Part shown: in pieces, positions 53,903 to 63,651 of the stretch
Layout: each line of letters opens with the position of its first letter
Numbering within the stretch: position 1 is the stretch's first letter
DNA from: Arenicellaceae bacterium
Lineage (GTDB): Bacteria > Pseudomonadota > Gammaproteobacteria > Arenicellales > Arenicellaceae
Length of the DNA stretch: 64,000 nucleotides
Reading direction: 5' to 3'
Assembly (NCBI GenBank): GCA_029246505.1
Contig: JAQWNC010000009.1
Span: forward strand, 1 to 64,000
Position numbers and translations under genes: made by a program
The notes under the pieces: generated by a model
Told to the model about the DNA's origin: nothing
What the model saw: the letters and a program-made list of their open reading frames with translations, nothing else
The model's database searches: none

Positions 53903-55789
53903 TTAAGCGCAGTAACGGCTTGCTGGAGTGTCTCTTATTTTTTGAATATTCCATCGGCGGCATCGATTTGCACGCACTACACTAATATTGCGAACCCAGG
54001 GATTGACCGTCCCCAACTCTCGGGCTTTCTGCAACGCTTCGATTTGCGTTCGATAGCTACCATATAATAAATAAGCCTGAGCATGTCTGATGCTGGTATG
54101 GGTAAATTGCTTAAGCAATGAATCTCCAGAAAGTCGATTTTGTACTAAGTACTGCGTGAGTCCAGCTGGTGTTTGGAATTTGGCTAATTGAATCGTGAAG
54201 TTGCCGGGTTGTTGAGCAAACAGCCAGGTATCATCCTGTGTGGCTGCGAATTTGGTTGGTGCTGGTGCGTCGGGTGCGCTTAGTGCTGCAACCTGTGTTG
54301 CGGGGCGGTTGGGCAGTGACTGATTTGAAGGGGGTGCAGGGCAAACGGATGCAGCTATAGGGGCGGGTGCACCACTATGATGGGCCAGAACCCAACCTGT
54401 AAAGTCGCTTGGAGAGGTGATGAATGACCAGTCGCGACCAGAGCACTGGACTCCAACCGCTTCACCATTTTGTAGGTAACCAAGTTTATTGGTGTCGTTT
54501 ATTATGGGAGTTGCACGGACGTTGACCGAGTCGCCAGTGATGCGTCCGGCATCGGTAGTTGTCGTCCGTAAATACCGTGAACTTACCCACATAGGTATTC
54601 CGGTTCGACGGCGAATTTTCAGCCAAGGACCACTTTTCTCTATAACATCAACGCGTTCGCTGGTTGGTAATATTCCCAGGGTATTACTGTGTGTATCAGA
54701 ATCCTGATAAATAACCATGGCTCGATCAATACTAAAGGTGTCGATTAATCTATTTGACGAGCGGGCGCTACTGTTCGAAGCGGCAACGGCTATTGTATTT
54801 GTTGCCTGACTAGTTAAGGATAGTCTGGCGCGAGTTGTTGGCAAGCTTGGTGTGGTAACGTTTTCTTGGCTGGCGGTTAGTCCACCTATCGCCTTATTCG
54901 CTAAGTGCAGCGGTACTGTAGTTTCGTCATCGAGCTGGACGTTTGCAGTTTCTGGCAGCGGTGTAGGCTCGACTGCGGGTGCTGGCCCAGCTGCCAGTAG
55001 AGGGGTTGGTTCAGGTTCCGTTGCCAGTGAGGGGGTAGTTGGCTGGGGTATTGGTGGAGTTTCAGCTACTGTTCGTGTTGGCTTCGTAGTTGCTGTATTT
55101 GAATCTGTTGTAGCAGGGCCGGTTTCGGTGTTCCAACCCAGTCGATTAACCAATGCCAGCGATCGAGACTCACCTTGTTCAGCTGCTGCAACAAACCAGC
55201 GTTTGGCCTGATTTTCGTCCTTGGTCGCGCCGATACCCATGTAATAGGCTCGGCCTACGTTAAACTGGGCTAATTCGTCGCCGGCCTCGGCAGCAGATGT
55301 CCACCAGCGCACTGCTTCTGGCTCATCTTTTTCTGCGCCACTGCCAGACATGAAGGCATGTCCTAAATTGTATTGTGCGGCAATGTGATCCTGGCGAGCA
55401 GCCTGAAGGTACCAATATACGCTTTGTTTAGGGTCTGGAGTAATGCCTTGGCCTTCCCGAAACATCGTACCAACTTTAAATTGGGCCTCCGCTTCTCCCT
55501 CGAAAGCCTTGATCATCCACGCATCGAGAGCTTCTTTGTGTTTCCCTTCTTGGTAGAGCAATTCGATTTCGTCAGGGTCTGAGGTGAACCCGTCGGTTTG
55601 GCCATGCGCGTTGTCGAGCATTACAGCCGATAGCACGATAGTGATAACCATAATTGCGCTGAGCTTACCCAAGAAGTTAAGCGGTAGTGGCGCCGTTGCT
55701 GTGGGAGAAAGATCTTCATGTACCTCCCCACATACCAGAGCCATTTCTGTTTTCGCTCTTCGCCCCATATCTACCAAGCTTCGCTCCAA
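53903..55789 (-). CDS. Membrane-anchored Sel1-repeat / SH3 / SPOR protein
   Basis: A 628-aa envelope protein. Order: a cytoplasmic N-terminus; one membrane helix (KLSAIMVITIVLSAVML, ~42-58); about four Sel1-like repeats (VGTMFREGQGITPDPKQSVY, LGHAFMSGSGAEKDEPEAVR, VGRAYYMGIGATKDENQAKR); a Pro/Thr/Glu-rich linker (~230-310); two bacterial SH3 domains (MVIYQDSDTHSN..., ending MWVSSRYLR, then SVNVRATPIINDTNKLG); and a C-terminal SPOR domain (FTIQLAKFQTPAGLTQYL) that should bind denuded peptidoglycan. The start is TTG 55789 or ATG 55768; neither has a clear ribosome site. Probably cell-division or envelope related. Confidence 0.82.
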   Translation of the reverse strand: MERSLVDMGRRAKTEMALVCGEVHEDLSPTATAPLPLNFLGKLSAIMVITIVLSAVMLDNAHGQTDGFTSDPDEIELLYQEGKHKEALDAWMIKAFEGEAEAQFKVGTMFREGQGITPDPKQSVYWYLQAARQDHIAAQYNLGHAFMSGSGAEKDEPEAVRWWTSAAEAGDELAQFNVGRAYYMGIGATKDENQAKRWFVAAAEQGESRSLALVNRLGWNTETGPATTDSNTATTKPTRTVAETPPIPQPTTPSLATEPEPTPLLAAGPAPAVEPTPLPETANVQLDDETTVPLHLANKAIGGLTASQENVTTPSLPTTRARLSLTSQATNTIAVAASNSSARSSNRLIDTFSIDRAMVIYQDSDTHSNTLGILPTSERVDVIEKSGPWLKIRRRTGIPMWVSSRYLRTTTTDAGRITGDSVNVRATPIINDTNKLGYLQNGEAVGVQCSGRDWSFITSPSDFTGWVLAHHSGAPAPIAASVCPAPPSNQSLPNRPATQVAALSAPDAPAPTKFAATQDDTWLFAQQPGNFTIQLAKFQTPAGLTQYLVQNRLSGDSLLKQFTHTSIRHAQAYLLYGSYRTQIEALQKARELGTVNPWVRNISVVRANRCRRWNIQKIRDTPASRYCA

Positions 55790-55974
55790 GTTAACGGACT
55801 ACTTACAATTGTTAAGCCAACCTTTATAAGTGAATTCGTACGATTGTAATTTAAGTGTTCGATTTTCGCCACACAAAAAACACTAAGTTGTGTGTTTTGT
55901 TATTGCCTTACCTATACATATAGTGAAATATACGCATTATGTAGTTGGTCTAAATTTTCGAGGAGATACTTGGT

Positions 55975-56640
55975 ATGCGTGATTTGTGTAAGTTTTTGAA
56001 TTTGGTGTTGTTGGGTTTTGTGCTTTTGCCATCGACAGTCATGGCCGAAGGCAGAGCGGTAGGTTTAAAGGTGTCAACTTTGGGCGTCGGAGTTGAATTG
56101 GTGCAATCGTTCAATAAACACCTCAATGGTCGGTTGTCTGCCCAATATTATAAGTATAGTGACGACTACTCTTCTTCCAGTGTGAATTATGTTGGGGATC
56201 TGGAGTTGAAGTCGATACTTGGCACTCTGGATTACTATCCCTTCGAGACAATAGCCCACTTTAGTGCTGGCGCTTTACTTAACGGCAACAAAATTAATAT
56301 ACGAGCGAGGTCTGTCAATGGCGTCTCGATTGACAATAGTTTAATCGCGGCGCTATTTGGTGACCTAAATGGTGAGGCGACGCTAAATATGGTTGCACCT
56401 TATGCCGGGATTGGTTTTGGCAACCCGGTCGCAGGCGATGAGGTTGGTTTCAAGTTCAAGGCGGATATTGGTGTGGCCTTCCACGGCAATCCGACCGCAT
56501 CGTTAACTTCGAATGGTTTGTTATCTGGGACGCCTCTCGGTCAGGCGCTGATTGCTAATGAAGAAGCTGAACTACAGGAAGATGTAGATGGATACAAATG
56601 GTATCCAGTAGTTGGTGTGAGTTTGTTGTATCGCTTCTGA
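55975..56640 (+). CDS. Predicted outer-membrane beta-barrel protein
   Basis: A 221-aa protein with a signal peptide (ending STVMAEG, residues ~20-26) and alternating hydrophobic strands such as VGLKVSTLGVGVELV, LNGRLSAQYYKYSD, LELKSILGTLDYYPF and FSAGALLNGNKI. It ends in VVGVSLLYRF, a C-terminal Phe-type signal recognised by the BAM machinery. It resembles small OmpA/OmpW-like barrels but has no extra domain. Function unknown. Good GAGGAG ribosome site. Confidence 0.72.
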   Translation: MRDLCKFLNLVLLGFVLLPSTVMAEGRAVGLKVSTLGVGVELVQSFNKHLNGRLSAQYYKYSDDYSSSSVNYVGDLELKSILGTLDYYPFETIAHFSAGALLNGNKINIRARSVNGVSIDNSLIAALFGDLNGEATLNMVAPYAGIGFGNPVAGDEVGFKFKADIGVAFHGNPTASLTSNGLLSGTPLGQALIANEEAELQEDVDGYKWYPVVGVSLLYRF

Positions 56641-56748
56641 TCTAGCATGGTTAGCGACGGAAGTTCGGTCTGCCTACAGCCTTGGGCGATGCGTAAAAAA
56701 ATATCGAGCGCCTCAAACCATAAAGATTAAAAAACTGTTAAAAAAGTC

Positions 56749-56813
56749 TTGCACTTTAGGCGGCATCCCATTATCTTTGGGGTACCAGTTGTTGAAACCA
56801 CAACATGTAGTGG
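56749..56813 (+). promoter_or_regulatory. nrdA promoter overlapped by two NrdR boxes
   Basis: TTGCAC (56749-56754) and TATCTT (56772-56777) form a promoter with 17-bp spacing. A weaker NrdR-like box (56766-56781, TCCCATTATCTTTGGG) covers the -10, and a good one (56798-56813, CCACAACATGTAGTGG) follows. Their centres are ~32 bp apart, the standard spacing for paired NrdR sites. NrdR with dATP would block RNA polymerase. The rest of 56641-56953 holds only the leader. Confidence 0.7.
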
Positions 56814-56953
56814 TTGATAGTAAAAGTCTTGAGAATCAATTATATCCCTATTACTTTAAAAGTAATTTGGTAGCCACACAGAATAAGCTAAACCCATTTG
56901 GCAAGTTTCAAGATTGAGGTGGTCATTTAAATGCGCGGAGGAAAACTATAGTT

Positions 56954-59905
56954 ATGCAGTCCGAAGAATCAGTAGACCAAACTAAAGTTGCTACTTCGAC
57001 CGTAACATCGGTCGAAGTAGATGCAAATTCAAGTGAAGAATCATTGCAGGGTGACCCCAGTGCGGTCGCTGAAGTAGCTGCAAATCAACCAGGTGCGATT
57101 CGGGTTATTCGTCGTAATGGCAAAGTTACTTTATTTGGTAAGGATAAAATTTCGGTTGCGGTAACTAAAGCATTTTTAGCGGTTGAGGGTGGAACTGGAG
57201 CTGCCAGCGCCCGAGTGCGAGAACATGTAGCCAATATTACCGAGCGCGTTGTGAACGCAGTCACCAGAAATTTAACCAGTGGTGGCACTATTCACATAGA
57301 GGATATACAGGACCACGTAGAGCTAGCGTTAATGCGTGGTGGACACCATAAGGTGGCACGAGAATACGTATTGTATCGTGATGAGCAATCACGCAAGCGT
57401 CGTGAGCAAGCTGCGTCTGTGCAAGTTTCGGAAGTAGAGGCAGAAGCTACACGAGTAATTAATGTTGTGTTGCCTGATGGCTCACGGCAAGCGTTAAATG
57501 AAGGCCGATTACAAACTCTTGCATCAGAAGCCGCCGAAGGGCTAGAGGGGCTGGATTCAAGCTTGGTGTTTAACGAGACCATTCGTAACCTGTTTGATGG
57601 AGTAGCTCTAGCCGATGTGAATGTAACGTTGGTAATGTCTGCTCGTACTTTGATAGAGAAAGAGCCGAACTATTCTTACATGGCGGCTCGGTTGTTATGC
57701 GATTCATTGCGAACCGAAGCTTTGACCTACCTTGATCTGAAAGCGAATCAAGCTACTCAGCATGAAATGGAAGTGATGTACGGTGAGGTATTTCAGGCTT
57801 ATATAGGCAAGGGCGTAGAGCTAGAATTACTTGATTCTGAATTACTAAATTATGATTTGGATCAGTTAGGCTCGGCGCTAAAAGGGGAGCGTGACCAGCA
57901 GTTGACTTATCTTGGGTTACAAACTTTATACGACCGTTATTTCATTCATACCGACGGGGTTCGTATAGAGTTGCCGCAAGTGTTTTTCATGCGCGTAGCC
58001 ATGGGCTTGGCGATTAACGAAGAAGACCGTGAAAGCCGGGCAATCGAGTTTTATAACTTGTTGTCATCATTTGATTTCATGAGTTCTACACCGACATTGT
58101 TCAATTCAGGGACTTTAAGACCACAATTGTCGTCTTGTTATCTGACTTCTGTGCCTGACAACCTGGATGGTATTTATGGTTCTCTGCGTGATAACGCTTT
58201 GCTATCAAAATTTGCTGGCGGCTTGGGTAATGATTGGACCAGGGTCCGTGCAATGGGTGCATATATTAAAGGTACCAATGGCAAGTCTCAGGGAGTAGTA
58301 CCGTTTCTGAAGGTTGCGAATGACACAGCGGTAGCGGTGAATCAGGGCGGTAAGCGCAAGGGTGCGGTATGTGCCTATTTAGAAACCTGGCATCTGGATG
58401 TAGAAGAATTTTTAGACCTGCGAAAAAATACCGGTGACGATCGTCGTCGTACGCACGATATGAATACTGCTAATTGGGTCCCTGATCTGTTTATGAAGCG
58501 AGTGGCAGAAAAAGGGTCATGGACTTTATTTTCACCTGATGATGTCACTGATTTGCATGACCTTTACGGTTTGGATTTCGAGCAGGCTTATGCGGGCTAC
58601 GAAGCGCAGACTTTAAATGGAGAGATTAAACACTTTCGAACACTGCCGGCGGTTGACCTATGGCGCAAAATGCTCGGCATGATTTACGAGACTGGTCACC
58701 CATGGATGACATTCAAAGATCCGTGTAACCTGCGTTCGCCACAACGACATGCGGGCGTGGTGCACAGTTCAAACTTGTGTACCGAGATCACATTAAATAC
58801 ATCAGATGCCGAAATTGCTGTATGCAATCTAGGTTCGGTAAATTTGCCACAGCATATGACCGAAGAGGGGCAAGTTGACCACGGTAAACTTGAAGCAACT
58901 ATCACCACGGCAATGCGCATGCTCGATAATGTGATTGAGTATAATTATTACTCAGTCCCTCAGGCACGTAACTCCAACTTGCGTCATCGACCTGTAGGTT
59001 TGGGTGTGATGGGTTTTCAAGATGCTTTGTATATTAAGCGCTTGGCCTACGGAACCCAGGAAGCCATTCAGTTTGCCGATGAGTACCAGGAAGCAATTAG
59101 TTATTACGCTATTCAAGCGTCATGTCAATTGGCCGAAGAGCGAGGTAGTTATGAAAGTTATGAGGGTTCTTTGTGGAGTCAGGGCATTATGCCGATCGAT
59201 TCCATTCGCTATCTAAAGGAATCACGTGGCAAGTATCTGGATCAGGACACCAGCTCCAGTATGGATTGGGATGACTTACGTTCTGCTGTTAAAGAATATG
59301 GGATGCGTAATTCTAATACCATGGCTATTGCACCAACGGCGACCATTTCAAATATCTGTGGTGTGTCGCAATCAATAGAGCCGACCTATCAAAACTTGTT
59401 TGTGAAATCTAATTTGTCTGGTGAGTTTACTGTTGTTAACCCGTATATGGTGCAGGATCTCAAAAAGCTGGGTTTATGGGATGAGGTGATGGTGGATGAC
59501 CTTAAGTACTTTGATGGGTCTTTGCAGCCTATCGACCGCATTCCAGAGGAAATTAAAGTTTTATATGCGACAGCGTTTGAGTTGGATGCTCGTTGGTTAA
59601 TAGAAGCGGGTAGTCGCCGACAAAAATGGATTGATCAGGCCCAGTCTTTAAATTTGTATATGGCTGAACCCGATGGTCAAAAACTCGATAATTTATACAA
59701 ATTGGCGTGGATTAAGGGGCTGAAAACGACTTATTACTTGCGCACCATGGGTGCGACGCATGTCGAAAAATCAACCGTGGCAGACACTGGACGATCGAAC
59801 TCGTTGAATGCAGTTGGTGGTGACGCCCAGAAAGTACAATCAGCAGGCAGTGAGGCCCCACAGGCTTGCTCTATTTTAGATCCGGAATGTGAGGCATGTC
59901 AGTAG
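56954..59905 (+). CDS. nrdA: Ribonucleoside-diphosphate reductase class Ia, alpha subunit
   Basis: The 983-aa large subunit that makes deoxyribonucleotides. A ~45-residue acidic leader is followed by an ATP-cone (IRVIRRNGKVTLFGKDKISV, ~49-68) and a second, cone-like unit (VVLPDGSRQALNEGRLQTLA, ~170). The barrel contains the Cys of LSSCYLTSVPDNLDG, LCTEITLNTSDAEIAVCNLG, and PTATISNICGVSQSIEP. The C-terminus ends ILDPECEACQ with the CxxC that re-reduces the active site. The double cone recalls Pseudomonas-type NrdA. nrdB follows. Confidence 0.96.
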   Translation: MQSEESVDQTKVATSTVTSVEVDANSSEESLQGDPSAVAEVAANQPGAIRVIRRNGKVTLFGKDKISVAVTKAFLAVEGGTGAASARVREHVANITERVVNAVTRNLTSGGTIHIEDIQDHVELALMRGGHHKVAREYVLYRDEQSRKRREQAASVQVSEVEAEATRVINVVLPDGSRQALNEGRLQTLASEAAEGLEGLDSSLVFNETIRNLFDGVALADVNVTLVMSARTLIEKEPNYSYMAARLLCDSLRTEALTYLDLKANQATQHEMEVMYGEVFQAYIGKGVELELLDSELLNYDLDQLGSALKGERDQQLTYLGLQTLYDRYFIHTDGVRIELPQVFFMRVAMGLAINEEDRESRAIEFYNLLSSFDFMSSTPTLFNSGTLRPQLSSCYLTSVPDNLDGIYGSLRDNALLSKFAGGLGNDWTRVRAMGAYIKGTNGKSQGVVPFLKVANDTAVAVNQGGKRKGAVCAYLETWHLDVEEFLDLRKNTGDDRRRTHDMNTANWVPDLFMKRVAEKGSWTLFSPDDVTDLHDLYGLDFEQAYAGYEAQTLNGEIKHFRTLPAVDLWRKMLGMIYETGHPWMTFKDPCNLRSPQRHAGVVHSSNLCTEITLNTSDAEIAVCNLGSVNLPQHMTEEGQVDHGKLEATITTAMRMLDNVIEYNYYSVPQARNSNLRHRPVGLGVMGFQDALYIKRLAYGTQEAIQFADEYQEAISYYAIQASCQLAEERGSYESYEGSLWSQGIMPIDSIRYLKESRGKYLDQDTSSSMDWDDLRSAVKEYGMRNSNTMAIAPTATISNICGVSQSIEPTYQNLFVKSNLSGEFTVVNPYMVQDLKKLGLWDEVMVDDLKYFDGSLQPIDRIPEEIKVLYATAFELDARWLIEAGSRRQKWIDQAQSLNLYMAEPDGQKLDNLYKLAWIKGLKTTYYLRTMGATHVEKSTVADTGRSNSLNAVGGDAQKVQSAGSEAPQACSILDPECEACQ

Positions 59906-59957
59906 CGTCTATAGGCGTACTGATTTAAATAGAATTGATGTTGGCCGTGGAGTTAAA

Positions 59958-59979
59958 GCATTTGTGTCACAACAAATGC
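59958..59979 (+). other. Hairpin in the nrdA-nrdB intergenic leader
   Basis: GCATTTGT (59958-59965) and ACAAATGC (59972-59979) form a perfect 8-bp stem with a 6-base loop. No T-run follows, so it is more likely an mRNA stability or processing element than a terminator. The gap of ~207 bp is long for an nrdAB pair. Confidence 0.35.
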
Positions 59980-60112
59980 ATTAGCAAGTACTTCCACAAA
60001 ACAAGTGACAAGTATCGTAATGAAGCACTAGGTTTAGTACTGACAACGATCACTCTGCTACATAAAGGTAACTCATTGTGAGTAACCACCTAAAATATAA
60101 GAGGATAGTATT

Positions 60113-61417
60113 ATGTTGAATTGGGATGACCCATTGGCTGCCACCGATAATAAGCAAAAGACGCCAGAGTCCTTAGCACCGAATATAGTATCGAATACTT
60201 TGCAAGCTGACGCACAGCCCCATACAAGTAGTGATGGGGTGCCGCGACCTGGAGATGGCTTACAAACAAATAGCGCAATAATGGCAACGGCGGGTGCAGC
60301 ACCTATAGTTAACCCAGACATAAGCGCGGATGTAAGCTCAGAGCAGCTGGATGAGGGAAGTTTGCGATCTACTGGTCTGGAAACTATTGAAATGGGTGCC
60401 TCGCGCATCCGTGTGGATGATAAGGCAATTATTAATTGCCGAGCTGACGTTAATCAGTTGGTACCGTTTAAGTATGAATGGGCCTGGCAAAAGTATTTGG
60501 ATGGTTGTGCAAATCACTGGATGCCACAAGAAATTAATATGACAGCAGACATTGCGTTGTGGAAAGACCCGAATGGTCTGACAGATGATGAACGCACTAT
60601 CATTAAGCGGAATTTGGGGTTTTTCTCTACCGCTGATTCATTGGTAGCTAACAATTTAGTATTGGCAGTTTATAAGCATATTACTAACCCCGAATGCCGC
60701 CAGTATTTGTTACGACAGGCGTTTGAAGAAGCCGTGCACACCCACGCATACCAGTATTGTGTTCAGTCGTTAGGGTTGGATGAAGGTGAAATATTTAATA
60801 TGTACCGCGAGGTACCGTCTGTAGCTAGAAAAGCAGAGTGGGCCTTGCCATTTACTCAACATTTGGCAGATCCAAACTTTCATACCGGCACGCCGGAGAC
60901 TGATCAAAAGTTACTGAAAGAACTTTTTGCATTCTACGTAATATTTGAAGGTATTTTCTTTTACGTTGGTTTTACTCAGGTTCTTTCTATGGGACGGCGT
61001 AATAAGATGACGGGTGTCGCAGAGCAGTTTCAGTACATTCTGCGTGATGAATCGATGCACATGAATTTCGGTATAGATGTATTTAATCAAATCAAAATAG
61101 AAAACCCACATTTGTGGACAGCAGAATTCAAACAAGAGCTGATCGATATTTTACTTGAAGCGATTGACTTGGAAATTCAATATGCACAAGACACTGTGCC
61201 GCGAGGAATTCTTGGCTTTAACGCACAGATGTTTGCTGAGTACCTGCAGTTCATCGCGAACCGTCGTTGTTCACAAACTGGCTTACCGGAGCAGTATCCA
61301 GGCGCGACTAACCCGTTTCCGTGGATGAGTGAAGTGCTTGACCTTAAGAAAGAGAAGAACTTTTTTGAGACTCGGGTAACCGAATACCAAACTGGTGGAG
61401 CACTTAATTGGGATTAG
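60113..61417 (+). CDS. nrdB: Ribonucleoside-diphosphate reductase class Ia, beta subunit
   Basis: The 434-aa small subunit that houses the diferric-tyrosyl radical cofactor. The ferritin-like core starts near residue 105 ([20 protein letters not shown]). [21 protein letters not shown] (~205-225) carries iron ligands and the radical Tyr region, and [14 protein letters not shown] another Glu/His pair. It ends [10 protein letters not shown], the peptide that docks in NrdA. A ~100-residue low-complexity N-terminal extension precedes the core. Interestingly, the N-terminus MLNWDDPL echoes the C-terminal motif. Terminator 190 bp downstream. Confidence 0.96.
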   Translation: MLNWDDPLAATDNKQKTPESLAPNIVSNTLQADAQPHTSSDGVPRPGDGLQTNSAIMATAGAAPIVNPDISADVSSEQLDEGSLRSTGLETIEMGASRIRVDDKAIINCRADVNQLVPFKYEWAWQKYLDGCANHWMPQEINMTADIALWKDPNGLTDDERTIIKRNLGFFSTADSLVANNLVLAVYKHITNPECRQYLLRQAFEEAVHTHAYQYCVQSLGLDEGEIFNMYREVPSVARKAEWALPFTQHLADPNFHTGTPETDQKLLKELFAFYVIFEGIFFYVGFTQVLSMGRRNKMTGVAEQFQYILRDESMHMNFGIDVFNQIKIENPHLWTAEFKQELIDILLEAIDLEIQYAQDTVPRGILGFNAQMFAEYLQFIANRRCSQTGLPEQYPGATNPFPWMSEVLDLKKEKNFFETRVTEYQTGGALNWD

Positions 61418-61608
61418 AAGCGATTTAAAAATTCTTTTATCAAGAAGTAGTGGAAAGTACTGATGATTAGGCGGGATATGGCCAGGTATTAAAACCTGAT
61501 AAGCGTTACTTACAACCACTAAGTAACGCCATTAAGCGAAAGATTACCCTACATATAATAATAATCTTGTGAGGAGAGTGATGGGGTCATGGATGGCCTC
61601 TTTTGGCG

Positions 61609-61629
61609 CCCCCTTGATTGGGGGTTTTT
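61609..61629 (+). terminator. Intrinsic terminator after nrdB
   Basis: CCCCC-TTGATT-GGGGG followed directly by TTTTT. On the plus strand downstream of nrdB, so it should end the nrdAB transcript. Confidence 0.75.
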
Positions 61630-61645
61630 ATTTTGCAGATTAAAT

Positions 61646-61759
61646 TTGAATCATACATGTAGAGATTGTGGTGAGCGGATTTTAGGATCGGACAAGCTTA
61701 ATCGATGCCCGGTATGCAATTCTATGTATCTGATCCCTCAGAATGATTCGGAAGATTAA
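61646..61759 (+). CDS. 37-aa zinc-ribbon-like microprotein
   Basis: A very short frame reading NHTCRDCGERILGSDKLNRC-PVCNS and ending QNDSED. Two CxxC knuckles 13 residues apart make a clean rubredoxin/zinc-ribbon-type site. The start is TTG at 61646 with no strong ribosome site; an in-frame ATG at 61589 would give 56 aa but would read through the terminator. The Cys spacing is unlikely by chance. Function unknown; it sits between nrdB and a small membrane protein. Confidence 0.45.
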   Translation: MNHTCRDCGERILGSDKLNRCPVCNSMYLIPQNDSED

Positions 61760-61854
61760 TCAAACCAAGGCAGCAGGCATACTCAAAGTAGTTCGTACAG
61801 CCAGTTAGATGACTTTCCGGGTTCCGGTAGAAAAATTACGCTTGGCGAGCGCTG

Positions 61855-62199
61855 GTGGTGCGCATTTTGGGCTTCTTACTTGGCTGCTTAACATTTTTTA
61901 TTTGGTTAGTTGAAATCTCCATTGTCGCCGTGATGTTGGATGGTTTATCTGCGGTCGAATCTTTTGAAACCGGAATCACATTATCAATAGCGATTGGCTT
62001 TGTTTTAGCGGTAATCGGATTTGCGATAGGGGCAGACCGATTCGCCGACTATATGGGGTTACTGTTGGGTACTAACAACGGCCCTGATAGTGATCAATCG
62101 GGTGGCGGTTTGTTAGCGGGCTTAATTCGACTAATCAGAATCGCGTTGTTCGCAGGTGGTGTTATCGTGTTCATTTACTATCTGGGAGTGCGTGGATAG
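61855..62199 (+). CDS. Hypothetical small membrane protein
   Basis: A 114-aa protein beginning at GTG 61855. Three hydrophobic segments are evident: ILGFLLGCLTFFIWLVEISI (~4-24), GITLSIAIGFVLAVIGFAIG (~40-59) and a last one after a Gly/Ser/Asp linker (RIALFAGGVIVFIYYLGV, ~95-112). No family recognised and no clear ribosome site. Possibly in one transcript with the zinc-ribbon frame. Confidence 0.55.
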   Translation: MVRILGFLLGCLTFFIWLVEISIVAVMLDGLSAVESFETGITLSIAIGFVLAVIGFAIGADRFADYMGLLLGTNNGPDSDQSGGGLLAGLIRLIRIALFAGGVIVFIYYLGVRG

Positions 62200-62281
62200 T
62201 AATGGCACAAAATGTTACCAACAATAGGGATATCTGCTGCATAATGCGTCAAAATTGACACATTAAGAATGGGCATAACAA

Positions 62282-63580
62282 ATGAGTGACAACAAATCAG
62301 GCTTGATTGCGGTACTTCTGAAAAAGGCTTCGCAGATAGAAGAGAACGAAATTAAAGCGACCGTTATGTCGTTTTTGTTTGTTTTTATCTTAATGGCGGC
62401 ATATTACCCGCTCCGCAACGTTCGGGATGCGATGGCTAGCAACTGGACTGATCCTGAAATTAGTTGGTTGTGGACGCTGAATTTTTTCATCAGCACGCTG
62501 ATTGTTGCTATTTACGGCTTTGCTGTTACTCGAATTCCGTTTAAGAAGCTCGTCCCCAGTATTTATCTTTTCTTTGCTGCAAGTTTTGTTGTGTTTTTTG
62601 TTGTAACGGTTGGGGAAGAGAGGACGGTCTTTGTTGATAAGGCTTATTACGTCTGGATAAGTGTTTTTGCCTTGCTCCACCTTTCGGTTTTTTGGAGCTT
62701 TATGGCTGATATCTACAATAAGAATCAGGCAAGTAGGCTTTTTGGGCTTTTTGCCGGTGCGGCTAGTTTGGGAGCGATTTTTGGCCCATTAATGACTGCG
62801 ACTTTGGGTGAAAGCCTTGGAATTGGTGGGCTAATGCTGGTTTCGGCGGTCATGCTGTTAATACCAATTCCGATTATTCTGGTTTTAGATCGGCTCAAAG
62901 TTACCGAGCTTGGTAATGCCGCGCACAACCTAGATACCGAACAGGCCAAAATAGGTGGTAATCCACTAAAAGGCTTTTCGGACTTTGTTAAAAACCCCTA
63001 TCTATTGGGTATTGGAGGCTTTTTAGTTCTTTATACCGGTATTGGTACCTTTGTCTATTTCCAGCAAGTTGACCTGTTGAGGGCTATTGAAGACGAGGCC
63101 CGGCGTGCGGCGATATATGGATATCGAGATGTAGCCGTAAATACTCTGACCTACCTGCTTGCCTTCTTTGTTACTGGTCGCTTAGTAACCAAGCTGGGAA
63201 TGCCTTCGGCACTGATGTTAGTGCCTGCGGTACTTATTGTTGGCATGGCTATTCTGGCCTTTACGCCTGTGTTGCTGGCAGCGGTGACTATGCATGTTGT
63301 ATTGCGCGCCGGCAACTACGGTTTGACTCGCCCATCTCGTGAAATGTTATTCACCGTAGTAGATCGTGAAGAGAGATTTAAGGCCAAGCCTGTTATCGAT
63401 ATCGTTGTCTATCGAGGCGGCGATGTAATGATGGGTTGGTTCTATACGCTATTGAGCACTGGCATTGGTTTAGGATTGGCAGCGATTGCTGGTGTTGGTG
63501 TATTGGTCGCAGCGCTCTGGGCTTTTGTTGGATATAAATTGGGTAAGTCTTTCGAAGCTAAAGACGTAGCCGTTAAGTAA
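62282..63580 (+). CDS. Tlc/NTT-like MFS carrier (ATP:ADP antiporter-related)
   Basis: A 432-aa membrane protein with about 12 helices. AAYYPLRNVRDAMASNW (residues ~40-56) and HLSVFWSFMADIYNKNQASRLFGLFAGAAS (residues ~132-162) are typical of bacterial members related to the nucleotide transporters of Rickettsia and Chlamydia. In free-living gammaproteobacteria the substrate is not known, and ATP/ADP exchange should not be assumed. The conserved REMLFTVVDREERFKAKPVIDIVVYRG loop near residue 360 is a landmark of the group. It converges with moaA. Confidence 0.78.
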   Translation: MSDNKSGLIAVLLKKASQIEENEIKATVMSFLFVFILMAAYYPLRNVRDAMASNWTDPEISWLWTLNFFISTLIVAIYGFAVTRIPFKKLVPSIYLFFAASFVVFFVVTVGEERTVFVDKAYYVWISVFALLHLSVFWSFMADIYNKNQASRLFGLFAGAASLGAIFGPLMTATLGESLGIGGLMLVSAVMLLIPIPIILVLDRLKVTELGNAAHNLDTEQAKIGGNPLKGFSDFVKNPYLLGIGGFLVLYTGIGTFVYFQQVDLLRAIEDEARRAAIYGYRDVAVNTLTYLLAFFVTGRLVTKLGMPSALMLVPAVLIVGMAILAFTPVLLAAVTMHVVLRAGNYGLTRPSREMLFTVVDREERFKAKPVIDIVVYRGGDVMMGWFYTLLSTGIGLGLAAIAGVGVLVAALWAFVGYKLGKSFEAKDVAVK

Positions 63581-63651
63581 CAAGAATCAGGAGAATAATT
63601 TAACTTCTTGTTTGAATTCTACGGGTTAACTCTCTAGGTTCAATCTCTGCT

